A stretch of 64,000 nt of DNA, taken from Thermochaetoides thermophila DSM 1495 (lineage: Eukaryota > Ascomycota > Sordariomycetes > Sordariales > Chaetomiaceae). Of this stretch, positions 1 through 9,904 are shown one piece after another. The DNA lies in NCBI RefSeq assembly GCF_000221225.1, contig NW_006383032.1:2790001-2854000 (forward strand), read 5' to 3'. The notes beneath the pieces are model-generated. The model did not search any database. It saw only the letters and a program-made list of their open reading frames with translations, and was not told the origin of the DNA. The stretch's first letter is position 1. Every line of letters begins with the position of its first letter. Both the position numbers and the translations under genes were made by a program.

Positions 1-339
1 GGTGCTGGCTACAACCAGCACTTCGGCGGCCCTCCGAGCACTTATGCCCTGCCGTCTGGCCTGGGCGGCGGTGCTGCCCCTTACCCTCCCCTGAACGCTC
101 ACTTCGGCCCGGCTCCGGGTTCGCACTCGGCGGGCCCGTTTGACAGCCGTGCGGCCGAAGCTGCATTCCAGTCTGCTGGCAATGGTCCTGCATCTGCTGG
201 CCCAGCGAACAACTTCTACTCCCAGAACGAGTCGGATCCGTTCGCTTTCCTCTCCTCGGGCATCAGCAGTCTGTCCGTCAGCAACCAGGATGCTCGCCAG
301 AATGGCGGCTCTGCTCCTCCGAGCAAGTCCCCGGCGTAA
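1..339 (+). CDS. C-terminal fragment of an unidentified protein
   Basis: The frame is open from the first base to a TAA at 337-339, giving the last 112 residues of a protein that begins outside the window. The fragment is low-complexity, rich in Gly, Ala, Pro, Ser and Asn, with no recognisable domain. The most distinctive stretch, near the end, reads NESDPFAFLSSGISSLSV and is followed by a polar tail ending in SKSPA. Third codon positions are mostly G or C, like the other genes here, which supports real coding sequence. I do not recognise the family. The composition would suit the disordered tail of an RNA-binding or regulatory protein, but that is only an impression. Confidence 0.7.
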   Translation, partial: GAGYNQHFGGPPSTYALPSGLGGGAAPYPPLNAHFGPAPGSHSAGPFDSRAAEAAFQSAGNGPASAGPANNFYSQNESDPFAFLSSGISSLSVSNQDARQNGGSAPPSKSPA

Positions 340-3157
340 AACACGGGTCAACAAATACGCTCGCCTAATGCCTGAAGGCAGTTGCACCCCTCTGCCGGCT
401 CTTTTCAACCTCGCAGCGTTCTCTTCTTAGGCAAACTTTGGAATGAGGGATAGAGATCATTTAGGCTTTGGCAATATTTCAGCAAATCTGGCACCTCAAG
501 GGTGCGCAGTTTATTTAATGGGGCATTTGGGATGGGAGGGGGTTCAAGTTAAAGCACGCGCGGCCGGGTGTCACTCAACTGGGTTTTCTGTTTTTGAGGG
601 CGGCGGCGGCGGCGGCGGCGGCAAATGGGATGGATTGGCAACAAAAAAAATTGACAGGCAAAGGGCCGGGGGAAAACAAAACGCGTCAAGAGAAGCATGC
701 CATACTTACGAGGCCTGAGGTTTTTTCTCTCAATCTTGGTGGACTTGCTCTTTTGACAATCTTCGTTTTGCTCTGGCTCTTTTCTTTCTATTATTATTAC
801 TGCTCTTTTTTTTTTTTTGCTCGTTTTCGTTTCGGCAACGGGGGAGGGGGGAAAGACAAGGCATGACACGCGGAGGTTCGGGTTGGGCTGGTTTGGCAAG
901 GCAATTCATTAATGTGTTCCATATCATCATCTCAACTCAGACTTTGCCCGGCGCATACGGCACACTCCACGCTTTTTCCTGCATTGTAACGAAACCCCTC
1001 GTTAGTCGGATCTGTCCGATTTTTGTTCAAGGAACCCTTAAGAAAAGGAATACTAATCCGGGAAGTATTTTGTCGGTATGGGTAGGAATGGGTGCTTGGT
1101 GCTGGGAGCTTGGGGGGTATAGGGGTTCAGAGGTTGCTTGGGATGGGTGGAATTGGTGGATGGATGGATGAACGGATGGGAATAGGCTGGGCTCAGGTTG
1201 CTTGGGATTCGGGTGCTGGCACGTTTACACCATCTAAACGGTTAGGGGTTGGGGTGTTGGTTGGTCGGTTGGTTGACTGGTTAGCTGGTTGGTCCCGTAG
1301 GGAAGGGAAAAGACAAAAAAAAAGAATGGTTAATTGAAGGTTGTGGAGTTTTTCGGGGGAGAACAGAAGGGGTTGGTGAATGGGTGCATAGCGAGGGAGT
1401 GTCACAATGGGGCTATTCTTTTCGTTTTTTCCGTTATACCTGGCCTTCTTTTCCCTGGATGATGTGTGGTTGTTGATGCTCGTGAAGGTATATAGTTTGG
1501 GTCGGTTAGGGGATAATCAACCCCCCTTGCCCTTACCAGTTGCAGCTTGTGTGTTTAATCTGTTTATTTTTTTCTCTCCCCCCCTCCACCTCTTGATTCA
1601 GGCCATTATGTTGGCATCTCTTCTCTTTGCTCCTTTTTTTTTGGTCCTTTACCAATTATGATCCACATATCATCGATCACTATCTACCTATCCACCTTTA
1701 CCTACTAGCTACACCACAAACAGTTTGCTCCAGATTGAATTGCGTTTCGTTCCTATTTTTCTGGGATGATGATGACAAGAAAGGAGGATGGAATGAAAAA
1801 TTGCTGGGGGATTCGGAAAGGGAACTCGGCTGGTTGTTTTGGAGGGGGCGGCGGGAACTGGGTGTCAACCAACAACAGCACAATTTACACCATTGGTATT
1901 TTCGAAAGGGGCCGCGGAAGGGCTGTTGGGCTGGCTGGGTTTCGGTGGTTTGGGCTGCTCTGGTTCCAGGTTCCATGGGGTTGGGCTGGCTGGCTGATGG
2001 GTAGGTTGGTCGGTTGATTATTGCCAGGCTAGGTTAGGAGGGGACATATGGGAGGTTGTCATCACTATCCCTTTTGGTTGTTTGTCAATTAATGGGGTTT
2101 GTACCCTGATTCTCCTTGTTTTCTGCCAAAGAAAAGGCCATCCTCTCTTCGGATCATCTATAGACTGTGTCGTTGCCCGTTTCTTGCGCCACTGAGTAAT
2201 GAGATTAACTGCCTTGGGATCCATATGAGTATACAGAGCTGCTAGCATGCGCATCTCCCAACATGGATAACATGGATCAAGAAGATATAATGAAGGCTGA
2301 TTGTATATCCTGTGGTCGTGAGCTACTGAGAATACCTTTTGAGAATCGTCAGGTTGAGAACCATATCGTGATTTCGGGGGTTTAAAGAAGGTAAGAGTAA
2401 GATTCTTAGAAATAAAATGTTTTAAGCCAGCATTTTCACGGGAGTGTCGATAGAGACGATGTCGAGCCTTAGCATTGTGAGAAAGAGACAAAGTCTGGAT
2501 CACAACACCAGTGTCTTGCTACTTTCTACTCACCTTTATTATTTTACCCACCCCCCCAATGAGGATCGGGCGTATTCGATTTCTACGACAGGAGTTGAAG
2601 GACAGGACACGTCATGTTGGACATCATGTTGGACATGAAGTTGAGCATCGGCGCAAGCATCCATTGAGGAGGAATTACCCAAAGAGTACCTAGGGGTAGT
2701 TTAGTGGGATATTGCTGATGTCAGGGAAACAAGACGAGAGGAATGCGAAGCAACAGCGATACCAGTTCCCTCCTCCAGAACGCCATTTTTCTCTTCCCTG
2801 AAACCTGTCCTAAAACAAAGTCTGTGTCAAATCACAGAAGCCTTTTCCTAGTTTAAATCCTAGCCATGTCTGAGAAGTTGAGACACATACTGTTGAAATC
2901 ATGGGGAATGTACTTGAACTTGAATGGACTAAGATCAACTGGGAAGGGAAAACTGTGAAGTAGTTTGCAGGGAACAGGGTAAAGGGAGTCTGAACAAGAA
3001 CCAGGAGGGAGAGACGAAAACAACAATCAAGATTGGAGGTGTGGACACCCGATGGAAAAGGGAAAAAGAAAGTAAAAAAAAAAATATGTCGATAAAAGAG
3101 AAGCATGGGAAAGAGGAGGGAGGAATATACACAAAGGGAACGTTGGTGGTGATTCTC
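340..3157. other. Long gap between convergent genes, low-complexity
   Basis: This 2.8 kb lies between the 3' ends of the partial gene and the F-box gene. It holds a CGG run at about 600-621, T-rich and G-rich tracts, and GGTTG-like repeats at about 1240-1295 and 1970-2035. The top strand is strongly G+T-rich to about 2040, then the bias relaxes. The only long frame that looks at all protein-like is on the minus strand at 2018-2503, listed separately. The rest is probably 3' UTR and intergenic sequence. Confidence 0.6.
2018..2503 (-). other. Open frame of unknown status
   Basis: This stretch is open for 161 codons and ends in TAA, but it has no ATG at its upstream end (the first codon is GTG). 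The first in-frame ATGs are about 90 codons in, in a stretch reading WEMRMLAALYTHMDPK. Codon use is more AT-ended than in neighbouring genes. It resembles no family I know. It could be an exon of an unrecognised gene, a decayed gene, or chance. Confidence 0.2.
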
Positions 3158-5974
3158 TCAGAAAGGCCGATACCAGTTCATCATCCGCTCACTTTCCTGG
3201 TCTTCAGCTTCCTCCGCGGCGAAGTACATGGCCACGTCATGCTCAATCTCAATATGAGCAGCAGTGACATGCTGTTCGTCTTCCTCGCCTTCGTCCTGCC
3301 ATTCTTCCTCTTCCCCAAACTCATCCTCATCTGAAAAGTTACCGGCGCCATCGCTCTCAAAATCATTCTCCATCTCATTACCCTCCCACTCCTCATCCCC
3401 CTCCCACTCCTCATCGCCCTCCAATTCCTCATCACCCTCATACTCCTCTTCTTTCTCCTCGTCCAGATCCGCCTCGCCAGCCAAATATTTCTCGGGATGA
3501 CTGACATAGTCATCCCAGTCGAACGGAGTCGCAAGGCCGTTCTCGCAGAGGCCATCGCTATCTAAATCTAATTCCTCATCTGCGTACTCCTGGTCCGCCT
3601 GAGCGAGGAGCTCCTCGTCCGTGATGGCCGTAGACCTACTTGGTCCTTGGGCAGGGCGTTTGGAATGCTTGATGGCCGGAATACACCCGATGCTGAAGGT
3701 CGTGACGTGAGCAGGCATCTTTTGCTTCAGTTTCTCGGACATCTCGTCGAGCAGCTTCTTGTACTTCTTGCGGAAGCTGTCCTCATCGTCCTCGCTGGCC
3801 GACGACGAGGACAACGACTCCTCAAAATCGTCGTCCCACTGGCTGTAGTCGTAGTACCGGCGGGTCGTGCTGCGACGTCTCCAGAAGGCTACAGGGTCGT
3901 TCTGTGGGATGGGCTCCAGGGTGAGGTCTTTATCGATCTCGGAGTCGGAGATGTCGTTGGGGCTCGTGACGGTGGTGATGACCGGCTTGCTGTCGATGTC
4001 CATGGCGTCCGGATTGTTGCTGGTGGTAGCGGCCACTTGGACGGCGATCAGCTCCTGGGCCATGTCTTCGAGGGCGATCTCGTACACCCTGAACGTCTTG
4101 CTCTTCATGTGCCGCTTGTGGGTACGACATGCCAGCACTTGGCGCAGGAGCTTGTCGCGGACCCGCTCGAACTCATGCTGGGCTCCCTCAATGTCCCTGC
4201 AGGCTTTCATCTCGCGCTTGTCGTCGTCGATGATCATTTGTCTCTCCTCCTCAGTGAGCTCGTCCCAGCGCGCTTTCCTGGCATGCTTAGGCTGCCAGTT
4301 CTTCCACTCGAATGGTACGTTGCCACAGCCGCCGTTGATAGGTGTGTTGTGCATGGGCTCCCAGCACTTATACATCGGTCCGAGCTCGTCGTCGCTCATG
4401 TACATCTCCTCCACCGAAGGGACCTCAGGGTCGCCCGTCTCGAGGTTAATGTGGCCGTAGATCATCATGTCGTCGATGTACTGGTGCAGGGGGAGCATTC
4501 GCCTCATCGCTTCAAGAGGGATCAGCTCGTCTGGACGCAGAAGGTGACCGTCGCCGGCGCCCCAGCCTTCCAAGTGCATGATTCCCATCTCTTCGATGGG
4601 GACGCCGCAGAGCCTCATGTTCGCGTGAACGGACTCCGGGGGAACGTCGTACCGAAGCTTGAGCGCGCGGATCTCCTCGCGCGTTGTATACTTCTTGCGG
4701 CGGAGCAGAGCCCACAGGACAGATAGACTGGGCTGGCCCATCATCAAGCGCATGAGTCGCGTGGTCTGGGGACCGCAGTATGGGCTGTTGAAGTGCAAGA
4801 CAAGCTTGACCATGAATTGCTGGGCAATGTAGAGATCCTCGTCGGTGAAGAACTCCTGGTCCTTGAGAAGGTTGACCCGGGTCTCGCTAGTTGCAATGTC
4901 CATGATAACCCAGAGCTTGTGAAGGGTGAGATGAGAGCCCTTGGGCATGCGATGACCATTCCTGGCCAGCACAGCTAGGATATCGCGCACACGGATCTCC
5001 CTATTGACAACCATTTGCAGCCACTGCAGGCCGGGGATCTTGCGGACTACGCCATCTCGGTTGAAGGGCCACATGTCGGGCAACGATGGCTGACCTGGCT
5101 TGGGCTTCATTGCCTCCTTATCCAGCTCAGTCACAAGATTGCCAGCCGGATCCTTGGTAAAGTATTTGTAGTACATAGGGCTGGAATAAATGTGGGACCC
5201 GATGGGAGCCATATGGCTTGCCCAGGCGAGGACGAAGCTACGCATCTGGTTGTTAAGAGTATCGTGAAAGTCGCGGGAGACGCTGTAGAGGTTCACAAGA
5301 TCGACTGGGCGGAGGTGTTTGCCCACCTCTACGACCAGCTCTGGGATGCGGCAGAGACGACGTAGGATGTTGATGCGCTTTGGTTTGGGCTGGACATGCA
5401 ACTTATCCCACTCCTCGGTAGCCCTCCTCATCATTTGAATGCGTACTCGAGCGATATGCTGGAATCGGGCCACAAGTTCAGGATCGACTTCCTGCACCTT
5501 GGATACCTTCATGAGAGCATTCCACTCCCGCTGGAACTCCTCTTCCTCGCAACGCTTCTTTTCCTCTTCTTTCTGAAGGCGGCGGGCAAGTGCCTGACGT
5601 TCGTCCTCACTATCTTCCTCCTCCTCCTCCTCCTCCTCCTCCTCCTCCTTCTCCTCCTCCTCTTCCTCAAAGATCTTCTTCAGAGCATCGATGCCGATCT
5701 TCTTGCGTTTAAACGAGTGGGTGGGGTTCTTGTTTATGTGCTCGATGAAAGATTGGACATCGGGATTGATACTCCTGGCCGCAATCTCCTCATAAGTGGC
5801 CCTTTGGCGAGAAGCACGGGCCGCAGCAAGCCTGGCTTGCTCGTCGGGGATGAATCCATTGAGGTTAAGAGAGGCGATGCTGGGCAGAGGGTTGCCATCC
5901 TCGCCTACGTTGGCAGGGTTGATCAGGCTGACCGGGTTGGCCGGCCTGTTGTTTGGGTTGAAAGGAGAAGCCAT
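3158..5974 (-). CDS. F-box domain protein with acidic repeats
   Basis: Single-exon gene of 938 residues, with ATG at 5974-5972 and TGA at 3160-3158. An F-box-like segment lies at about residues 203-243 (IPELVVEVGKHLRPVDLVNL), the type that usually links a substrate receptor to Skp1 in an SCF ubiquitin ligase. A near-pure glutamate run at about 103-120 comes from a GAG microsatellite (5614-5662). The C-terminal third is very acidic and carries short tandem units of the type EGDEEWEGDEE (DNA about 3380-3440). No WD40 or leucine-rich repeats are visible, so the substrate cannot be guessed. The F-box call is moderate; the coding call is firm. The gene is convergent with the partial gene at 1-339 and lies head-to-tail downstream of HAT2. 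Confidence 0.85.
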   Translation of the reverse strand: MASPFNPNNRPANPVSLINPANVGEDGNPLPSIASLNLNGFIPDEQARLAAARASRQRATYEEIAARSINPDVQSFIEHINKNPTHSFKRKKIGIDALKKIFEEEEEEKEEEEEEEEEEEDSEDERQALARRLQKEEEKKRCEEEEFQREWNALMKVSKVQEVDPELVARFQHIARVRIQMMRRATEEWDKLHVQPKPKRINILRRLCRIPELVVEVGKHLRPVDLVNLYSVSRDFHDTLNNQMRSFVLAWASHMAPIGSHIYSSPMYYKYFTKDPAGNLVTELDKEAMKPKPGQPSLPDMWPFNRDGVVRKIPGLQWLQMVVNREIRVRDILAVLARNGHRMPKGSHLTLHKLWVIMDIATSETRVNLLKDQEFFTDEDLYIAQQFMVKLVLHFNSPYCGPQTTRLMRLMMGQPSLSVLWALLRRKKYTTREEIRALKLRYDVPPESVHANMRLCGVPIEEMGIMHLEGWGAGDGHLLRPDELIPLEAMRRMLPLHQYIDDMMIYGHINLETGDPEVPSVEEMYMSDDELGPMYKCWEPMHNTPINGGCGNVPFEWKNWQPKHARKARWDELTEEERQMIIDDDKREMKACRDIEGAQHEFERVRDKLLRQVLACRTHKRHMKSKTFRVYEIALEDMAQELIAVQVAATTSNNPDAMDIDSKPVITTVTSPNDISDSEIDKDLTLEPIPQNDPVAFWRRRSTTRRYYDYSQWDDDFEESLSSSSASEDDEDSFRKKYKKLLDEMSEKLKQKMPAHVTTFSIGCIPAIKHSKRPAQGPSRSTAITDEELLAQADQEYADEELDLDSDGLCENGLATPFDWDDYVSHPEKYLAGEADLDEEKEEEYEGDEELEGDEEWEGDEEWEGNEMENDFESDGAGNFSDEDEFGEEEEWQDEGEEDEQHVTAAHIEIEHDVAMYFAAEEAEDQESERMMNWYRPF
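5614..5662. repeat. CTC/GAG microsatellite coding poly-Glu
   Basis: Imperfect CTC triplet run on the plus strand, read as GAG/GAA on the coding minus strand inside the F-box gene. It encodes the glutamate run at about residues 103-120. Confidence 0.85.
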
Positions 5975-7011
5975 GATGATGACTTTGTCTGTAATACACA
6001 GACTACAGCCAGCCAGCTTGATGGCTAAAGAGTGAAGATGGGTCGGTTATGAAATACTGGCTGTTGTGAATGACAGAGATATTGGCAGTGATCATTCGTA
6101 ACTATGGCCAGAAGGCGGCGAGGGAGAAAGAAGGAGAAAGGAAAAAAAAAGCCAACAGGGCGATACAGGAAGGAAAGAAGTTACAGGACCTCGCAATAAC
6201 TTCAGATTGCGAGCACAGCTGCACAGCTGCGAACTCGAGGGGAAAGAGGTTGGGCGTGTGAGGGGGAGAGTGTTCCATTGCCTCAACTTGCGGGCATTCA
6301 ACTCCTATTCAAAGTCAACAAACAATAGGATCGTGAACCATTGAGAACAATACTAAGCTGCCTACCTACCCAGCTGTGCAATCGCTCTGGAAATTGCCGG
6401 TAGCTCTGTTGATCACATGAATCATGCGTGGATTAGATCTTCTCGCTCTTTGGATTTTGGACTCGACACAACGTTTTTGTTGCTGCTGCCCGTAGTATTT
6501 TGGTCAAGGGCAGGGCAAGAGAGGAGAGACCGAAATCACCTCAATGATGGATGATGGACACCATCTCCATTCGGACAATACCATATCTGGGGAGTCTGCT
6601 TGGCCTATCAAAGCTGTAACTTTACTATTAACATATCACAAATCATGTATGCCTTTGCGCCACTCGGCCCTTACCAAAGGTAGCCTAGCGACTCCATTGC
6701 CTAGATCCATGACCATGATGATCCCCCCATAAAAATCAAACCCAACATTCCTGAACTCCGTCTTACTGCGCTCAACCCTTGACTTGTCGGGTTGTACTCT
6801 TGAGAAACTCGGCCCACGCTCTTCTGGTCGTTACATACGTCAACCTGTCCGGCTCAGGGTCCGCGACGTCACCGAGAAGAGCTTTGCTCATCGGTACCGG
6901 ACGCGCTACCACCGGGGTCTCCGGAGTAGCAACTGGGCGCCGAGGTAACTTTGCCTGCTGGTGCTGGCGCACAACTTGCCGCAGCATCGGCTGTTTCTTG
7001 CGGTCCCCCTT
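5975..7011. other. Intergenic: F-box upstream region and HAT2 3' side
   Basis: This stretch holds the upstream region of the F-box gene and the 3' side of HAT2; both genes are on the minus strand. The part next to HAT2 (6772-7011) is open in the HAT2 frame past its stop and is listed separately. I see no RNA gene or repeat here. Confidence 0.5.
6772..7011 (-). other. In-frame open extension after the HAT2 stop
   Basis: After the HAT2 TAG at 7014-7012 the same frame stays open for 79 more codons, to a TGA at 6774-6772. The extension is basic and Pro/Arg-rich. Fungal HAT2 proteins normally end about where the TAG lies, so the extension is probably 3' UTR. It could be a stop-readthrough product. 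Confidence 0.3.
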
Positions 7012-8593
7012 CTAATTGGACGCGTCCAGTTCGTTCATTGGCATCTCAACGTCGTCCTGGCTGATGATAGAATCAGCCACCTTCCAGATCTGGAGCAGGT
7101 TGTCTTCAGCGGCGCTGCACACGAGCCAGGGATCGTTTAGGTTCCAGCTGAAGTCAGCCAGATGGTTGGTATGGCCACCGTGCATAAAGAGGAGCTCCGG
7201 CGGGCCATCTTCGGCATCCTCTGGGAGCTGTTCCTCGCCCGCGCGGCTGATGTCCCAGAATATGACGCGCCTGTCGTAGCTGCCGCTGCCTAGAATGCTG
7301 GTCTCGACGGGGTGCCATGCCAGCGAGGTCACGGCATCGTTATGGCCCTCGAGCGTGTGGATCTTCTGCCTGAGGTTGCGAATATCCCAGATACCGATCG
7401 TTTTATCGGCCGAGGCGGTGGCGATGAGGAACTCGGAGCGCGGGTTGAAAGCAAGGGCATTGATGGCGTCGCTGTGGCCGTCACGAGCAATAACAGCAGC
7501 CCTCGTCGTCTCGGCACTCCGAACGTCCAGGATTTGAAGTGTCAGATCGTCGGAGACGGTGCCAATCCAGTGCGGGACCATGGGATGGTACTGAACGTCA
7601 TTGACGATATGGGTGTGGTGTGTATACCGGCGTGACGGTTTCAGAGTCTTGCCTTGCGCTGTGTTGAGATCCCTGTGCGATACAAGTCAGCCTGTTTTGT
7701 TGTACAACTTAAACTTCTGGGTTCATGAGCACGAACCAAAGTAGCACCGTCCTATCCTCACTACCAGATGCGAGACAACCAGCCACATGCGGGTTCCAGT
7801 TCAGACCAAAGCCTTCCTCCTTATGGCCGACCAACTCGATCTGAGGATTGGGGGTACCAGTGGGCTGCAGACTGTGCTTGGTGCGGTCGTAGATCAGGAC
7901 CTTGCCATCGACGGCAAGCGTTGCGATAATATCAGGGTTCTGGGGCTGATAGCGTGCCTTGTTGACCTCGCCAGGGTGATCAATCTTCTGGACAATGTTG
8001 AACTTGATGACAGGCGGCTCGCCTGATGACGCCTTGCCCCCATAACCACCAATCTCACCACGCTCGTCGTCATAATCGCGCGGGTTGGGGTCGACCGATT
8101 TCGGAATCTCGACCTCGGCGATCTGGAGGTAATTCGGCTTGCCCTCTGCAGTGTGCGTGCCAATAAGTAGCCTGTGGACCCTGTAGTTCTTCTCTTTTAC
8201 GTCCTTGACATCGGGAAACCACTGTGTAGTCAGGGTCGGCCACTCCAAGGCCGTGCTGGGAAGAGTTAGCAGGCTTTGATCCTCTACGGAGGGCAGCAAG
8301 CTCACGGACCTCAGGATCATGTCATAGAGAAACGGACTGTTCTTCTTCCAAGTCTTGTATTCTGGTTTGGATCAGTATTTGCCTGTTAATTGAAGTGGCT
8401 GTTGCCCTGGGAAAACCACTTACCCTCATTGATGAGCCGCTGCTCCATGTCGGCATCATCCTGATCGTCGATAGCGACTGTACAGGCAGTTAGCTTATTC
8501 GTCTCAAATCAAGAGCCCAACCTTAGGACAATTGAGAAAAGGATAAGGGCGAGCCAGACCGTCATGATCATCAACCACGTCGGCGGGAGGCAT
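7012..8593 (-). CDS. HAT2: Histone acetyltransferase type B subunit 2 (WD40)
   Basis: RbAp46/48-family WD40 protein of 439 residues. It is the histone-binding subunit that helps Hat1 acetylate newly made histone H4 and escorts H3-H4. Five exons: 8593-8560, 8477-8424, 8361-8310, 8255-7737 and 7672-7012, total 1320 nt. The N-terminal H4-binding helix and family signature are clear (EEYKTWKKNSPFLYDMIL then STALEWPTLTTQWFPD). The signature forms only when the 54-nt intron 8309-8256 is removed. WD repeats follow, with signatures such as GSEDRTVLLWDL, ATASADKTIGIWDI and GSYDRRVIFWDI. The start at 8593 gives the acidic N-terminus MPPADVVDDHD. The donor of intron 1 (GTCTGG) is weak, so exon 1 is less certain. 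The gene is divergent from XRN1. Confidence 0.93.
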
Positions 8594-9904
8594 TGTGGCG
8601 GCGAGGCTGTGAATCCTGCTCTTTTGTAAGAAAATCGGTATAAGGCTTGCTTTGTAAGAGATTCTGCGAAACGCGGAACTCTGTGGTTGTATTAGGGCAG
8701 ATATTAGGCAAACGGATGTCTGAAAGCGTGGTCAACACCCGCTGTTTTAGTGTTTAGATGGTTTGCGGGGTGATGGTTGGAATTGAATTGGAGTGGTGTT
8801 GCAAGGACAAAGCTTGGTAGGCAAAAACGCAGATCAAAGCCCACGACAACGCACCGCGAGACGCGATCTTAATTGCGGCGGCGTGTGTGGAGCATAGAAC
8901 GCACCCACGCGATCTTCGGCCGCTCGAATGCGCCAATCCGAATCAAGCTTAGTGAGTTGTCAGCGGAACCCGAACCCTGACGGATACCCACACCATCATG
9001 AGGCAGGCCCAGCGGGCGCCGTTTTGCTGGGCAGCGCCGCAGAAGGCTCAAGCCTCAGATTTAAAGTGGGGCAATCTGGAACCCCAAAAGCTGCCAGGTC
9101 GGGCAGCAGCGCGTGAGCCGTGCAGCGGCCAACGGGTAGCAGAAAAGAGAGCGCCTCTTCAGGCATCTGGCAGCTGTCGGGCAGTCCTGTCAGGCATGTG
9201 GTCCTATGTGTTGTCGCCGGTGACTGATCCGGCAGAGGTCTTGCTTTGTGAGTGGCCGGCTGCCGTCCCCAGCCGCTGTCGAAGGCGAAAAGCAGGGGCA
9301 CAGAACAGCCCAGAGCCCAGTGGGTGTCCTTAAGTCCTGTACCACCTACCACACCTACCCGCGCACTGTGCCTACATTCCTCTCGACAGCTTCTTTGCTT
9401 CGACTTCCTCCCTTCTTCCACTTTTTGTCTCGCGATAGTAATTCTTTTTTTTCCCTCACATTCCCTTAGTCGCGATCGTCGGCCTCGCTGCCACTTTTCC
9501 TTGCTACCGTATACATATTTCTTTCCAGAAGACGATTTACGTGGAGGCAGCGCATTGAGTCTGATTGCCCCAGGCCTCCATCCCCCGCGCTGACCCGCTC
9601 CACTGTCTAGCCCTCTTCTCTTCGCTGGACGTTCCGCGACCGATCGACTCACTCACCTAAGGTTTTCCTTGCTTTTGTTGTTTTCGAGTTACCCAGCGGA
9701 ACAAGCATCCCGGCCGTTTTTATTCAGCGCCGGTATCGCGTACAACCTTTTTGCGTATCCTACTTTCTTAGCTTTCTCGAGTTCCCTGTCTGCCACTCGA
9801 GGAGCAGTGTTCGCCCTCGTCATCGCCGTCTCTGACCGACTCTCCCAACAACTTTCCGACGCCTGTAAGGATTCTAGCGCAGTGTCGCGCGACTCGTCGC
9901 AGCC
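8594..9904. other. Divergent HAT2/XRN1 upstream region
   Basis: 1.3 kb between two divergent starts. The part nearer XRN1 (about 9340-9900) is pyrimidine-rich, as is common in fungal promoters and leaders. A 218-codon minus-strand frame at 8996-9652 lacks any domain and looks like chance. I see no other element. Confidence 0.5.

Noticed and set aside
1240..1295. Telomere-like GGTTAG words
   Set aside because: Only isolated TTAGGG-like words among GGTTG repeats; no array.
3647..4726. 359-codon plus-strand frame opposite the F-box gene
   Set aside because: Antisense to strong coding sequence, with Val/Leu/Arg-rich composition and no domain.
8996..9652. 218-codon minus-strand frame in the HAT2/XRN1 gap
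   Set aside because: No domain, Arg/Ser-rich composition, and it covers the pyrimidine-rich XRN1 leader.
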